Below are positions 63,769-64,000 of a stretch of 64,000 nt of DNA, one piece after another. A model generated the notes under the pieces. That model searched no databases and had not been told where the DNA came from. It worked only from the letters and a program-made list of their open reading frames with translations. Within the stretch, counting starts at the first letter, position 1. The number at the start of each line of letters is the position of its first letter. This DNA is from Nitrosomonas eutropha. Its GTDB lineage: Bacteria; Pseudomonadota; Gammaproteobacteria; Burkholderiales; Nitrosomonadaceae. A program made the position numbers and the translations under genes. Where the stretch lies: the NCBI RefSeq assembly GCF_900116685.1, contig NZ_FPBL01000004.1, positions 1 to 64,000 of the forward strand, written 5' to 3'.

Positions 63769-64000
63769 ATGTTCGATATTCTTGTTTACTTGTTTGAAAA
63801 TTACTTCGATACCGGAAACTATCCGGATCCTGCTACGTTGACCCGGAAATTAACCATGGCTGGCTTTGATGATGAAGAAATTACGCTGGCACTTGACTGG
63901 TTATCCGAATTTTCTCATCACGATGCGGAAGGTTATCTGGCTGGGTTGGCTGAAAGTAATTCAATGCGCCATTTTACAAAAGAAGAAATGGAGATTATTG
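63769..64000 (+). CDS. smg: Smg/DUF494 family protein, 5' part (runs off the window)
   Basis: An ATG at 63769, preceded by CAGGGTGGG, opens a frame that runs to the window end (77 codons seen): MFDILVYLFENYFDTGNYPD, LTRKLTMAGFDDEEITLALDW, SMRHFTKEEMEII. This is the Smg/DUF494 family, which is regularly encoded after dprA and before topA. The function is unknown. Confidence 0.9.
   Translation, partial: MFDILVYLFENYFDTGNYPDPATLTRKLTMAGFDDEEITLALDWLSEFSHHDAEGYLAGLAESNSMRHFTKEEMEII

Overview
The window is chromosomal DNA of a betaproteobacterium, most likely an ammonia oxidiser of the Nitrosomonas europaea/eutropha group. This rests on gene order typical of Betaproteobacteria (smg-dprA-LysM / def-fmt-rsmB-DUF4390-ntrY-ntrX, aroK-aroB-dgt, thiS-thiG-trmB), moderate GC, a cytochrome c4, many GTG/TTG start candidates and several decayed genes beside insertion sequences. 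The genus is inference; no rRNA or amo/hao gene is present to fix it.

Layout. 1-617: one end of an IS982-family element with a nonsense-mutated transposase, abutting the stop codon of a cytochrome c4 gene. 1.4-5.6 kb: SPOR-like protein, map, rph, rdgB, hemW. 5.6-8.3 kb: copper pair copA-copB. 8.3-9.8 kb: lemA and a GIDE-like membrane gene broken by an in-frame stop. 9.9-12.4 kb: small secreted protein, trmB, thiG, thiS, tRNA-Gly. 12.5-15.5 kb: a tightly coupled three-gene set (retropepsin-like protease, 7-TM inactive transglutaminase, RimK-like ATP-grasp ligase). 15.6-18.3 kb: candidate tiny membrane protein, cardiolipin synthase, AmiS/UreI channel and gene remnants.

18.4-29.2 kb is the flagellar axial locus: flgA diverging from flgBCDEFGHIJ, then flgKL. 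It encodes rod, hook, L and P rings, muramidase and hook-filament junction. A strong sigma-54-type -24/-12 match lies before flgB. flgM and flgN are not at their usual place beside flgA.

29.2-43.5 kb is accessory or mixed: a 3-TM protein, an ARMT1-like damage-control phosphatase, a GNAT enzyme, YggX, polyphosphate kinase, an ArsR-SulP pair in which the SulP transporter is frameshifted and carries a (Val-Ala)n hexanucleotide repeat, an FMN 2-hydroxyacid dehydrogenase, a cluster of fold-back intergenic repeats, a PKHD dioxygenase plus Fiu-like TonB receptor behind a Fur-like promoter, and a TSUP permease with an extra soluble domain.

43.5-64 kb is mostly core: Sel1 lipoprotein, dgt, aroB, aroK, U32 peptidase-family protein, dnaE, DUF2909, miaA, tRNA-Glu, tRNA-Ala, NtrX/NtrY, DUF4390, rsmB, fmt, def, LysM protein, dprA and the start of smg. 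The NtrX-like regulator has lost the motifs needed for ATP hydrolysis and sigma-54 contact. No CRISPR array, prophage, rRNA operon or replication origin was seen.
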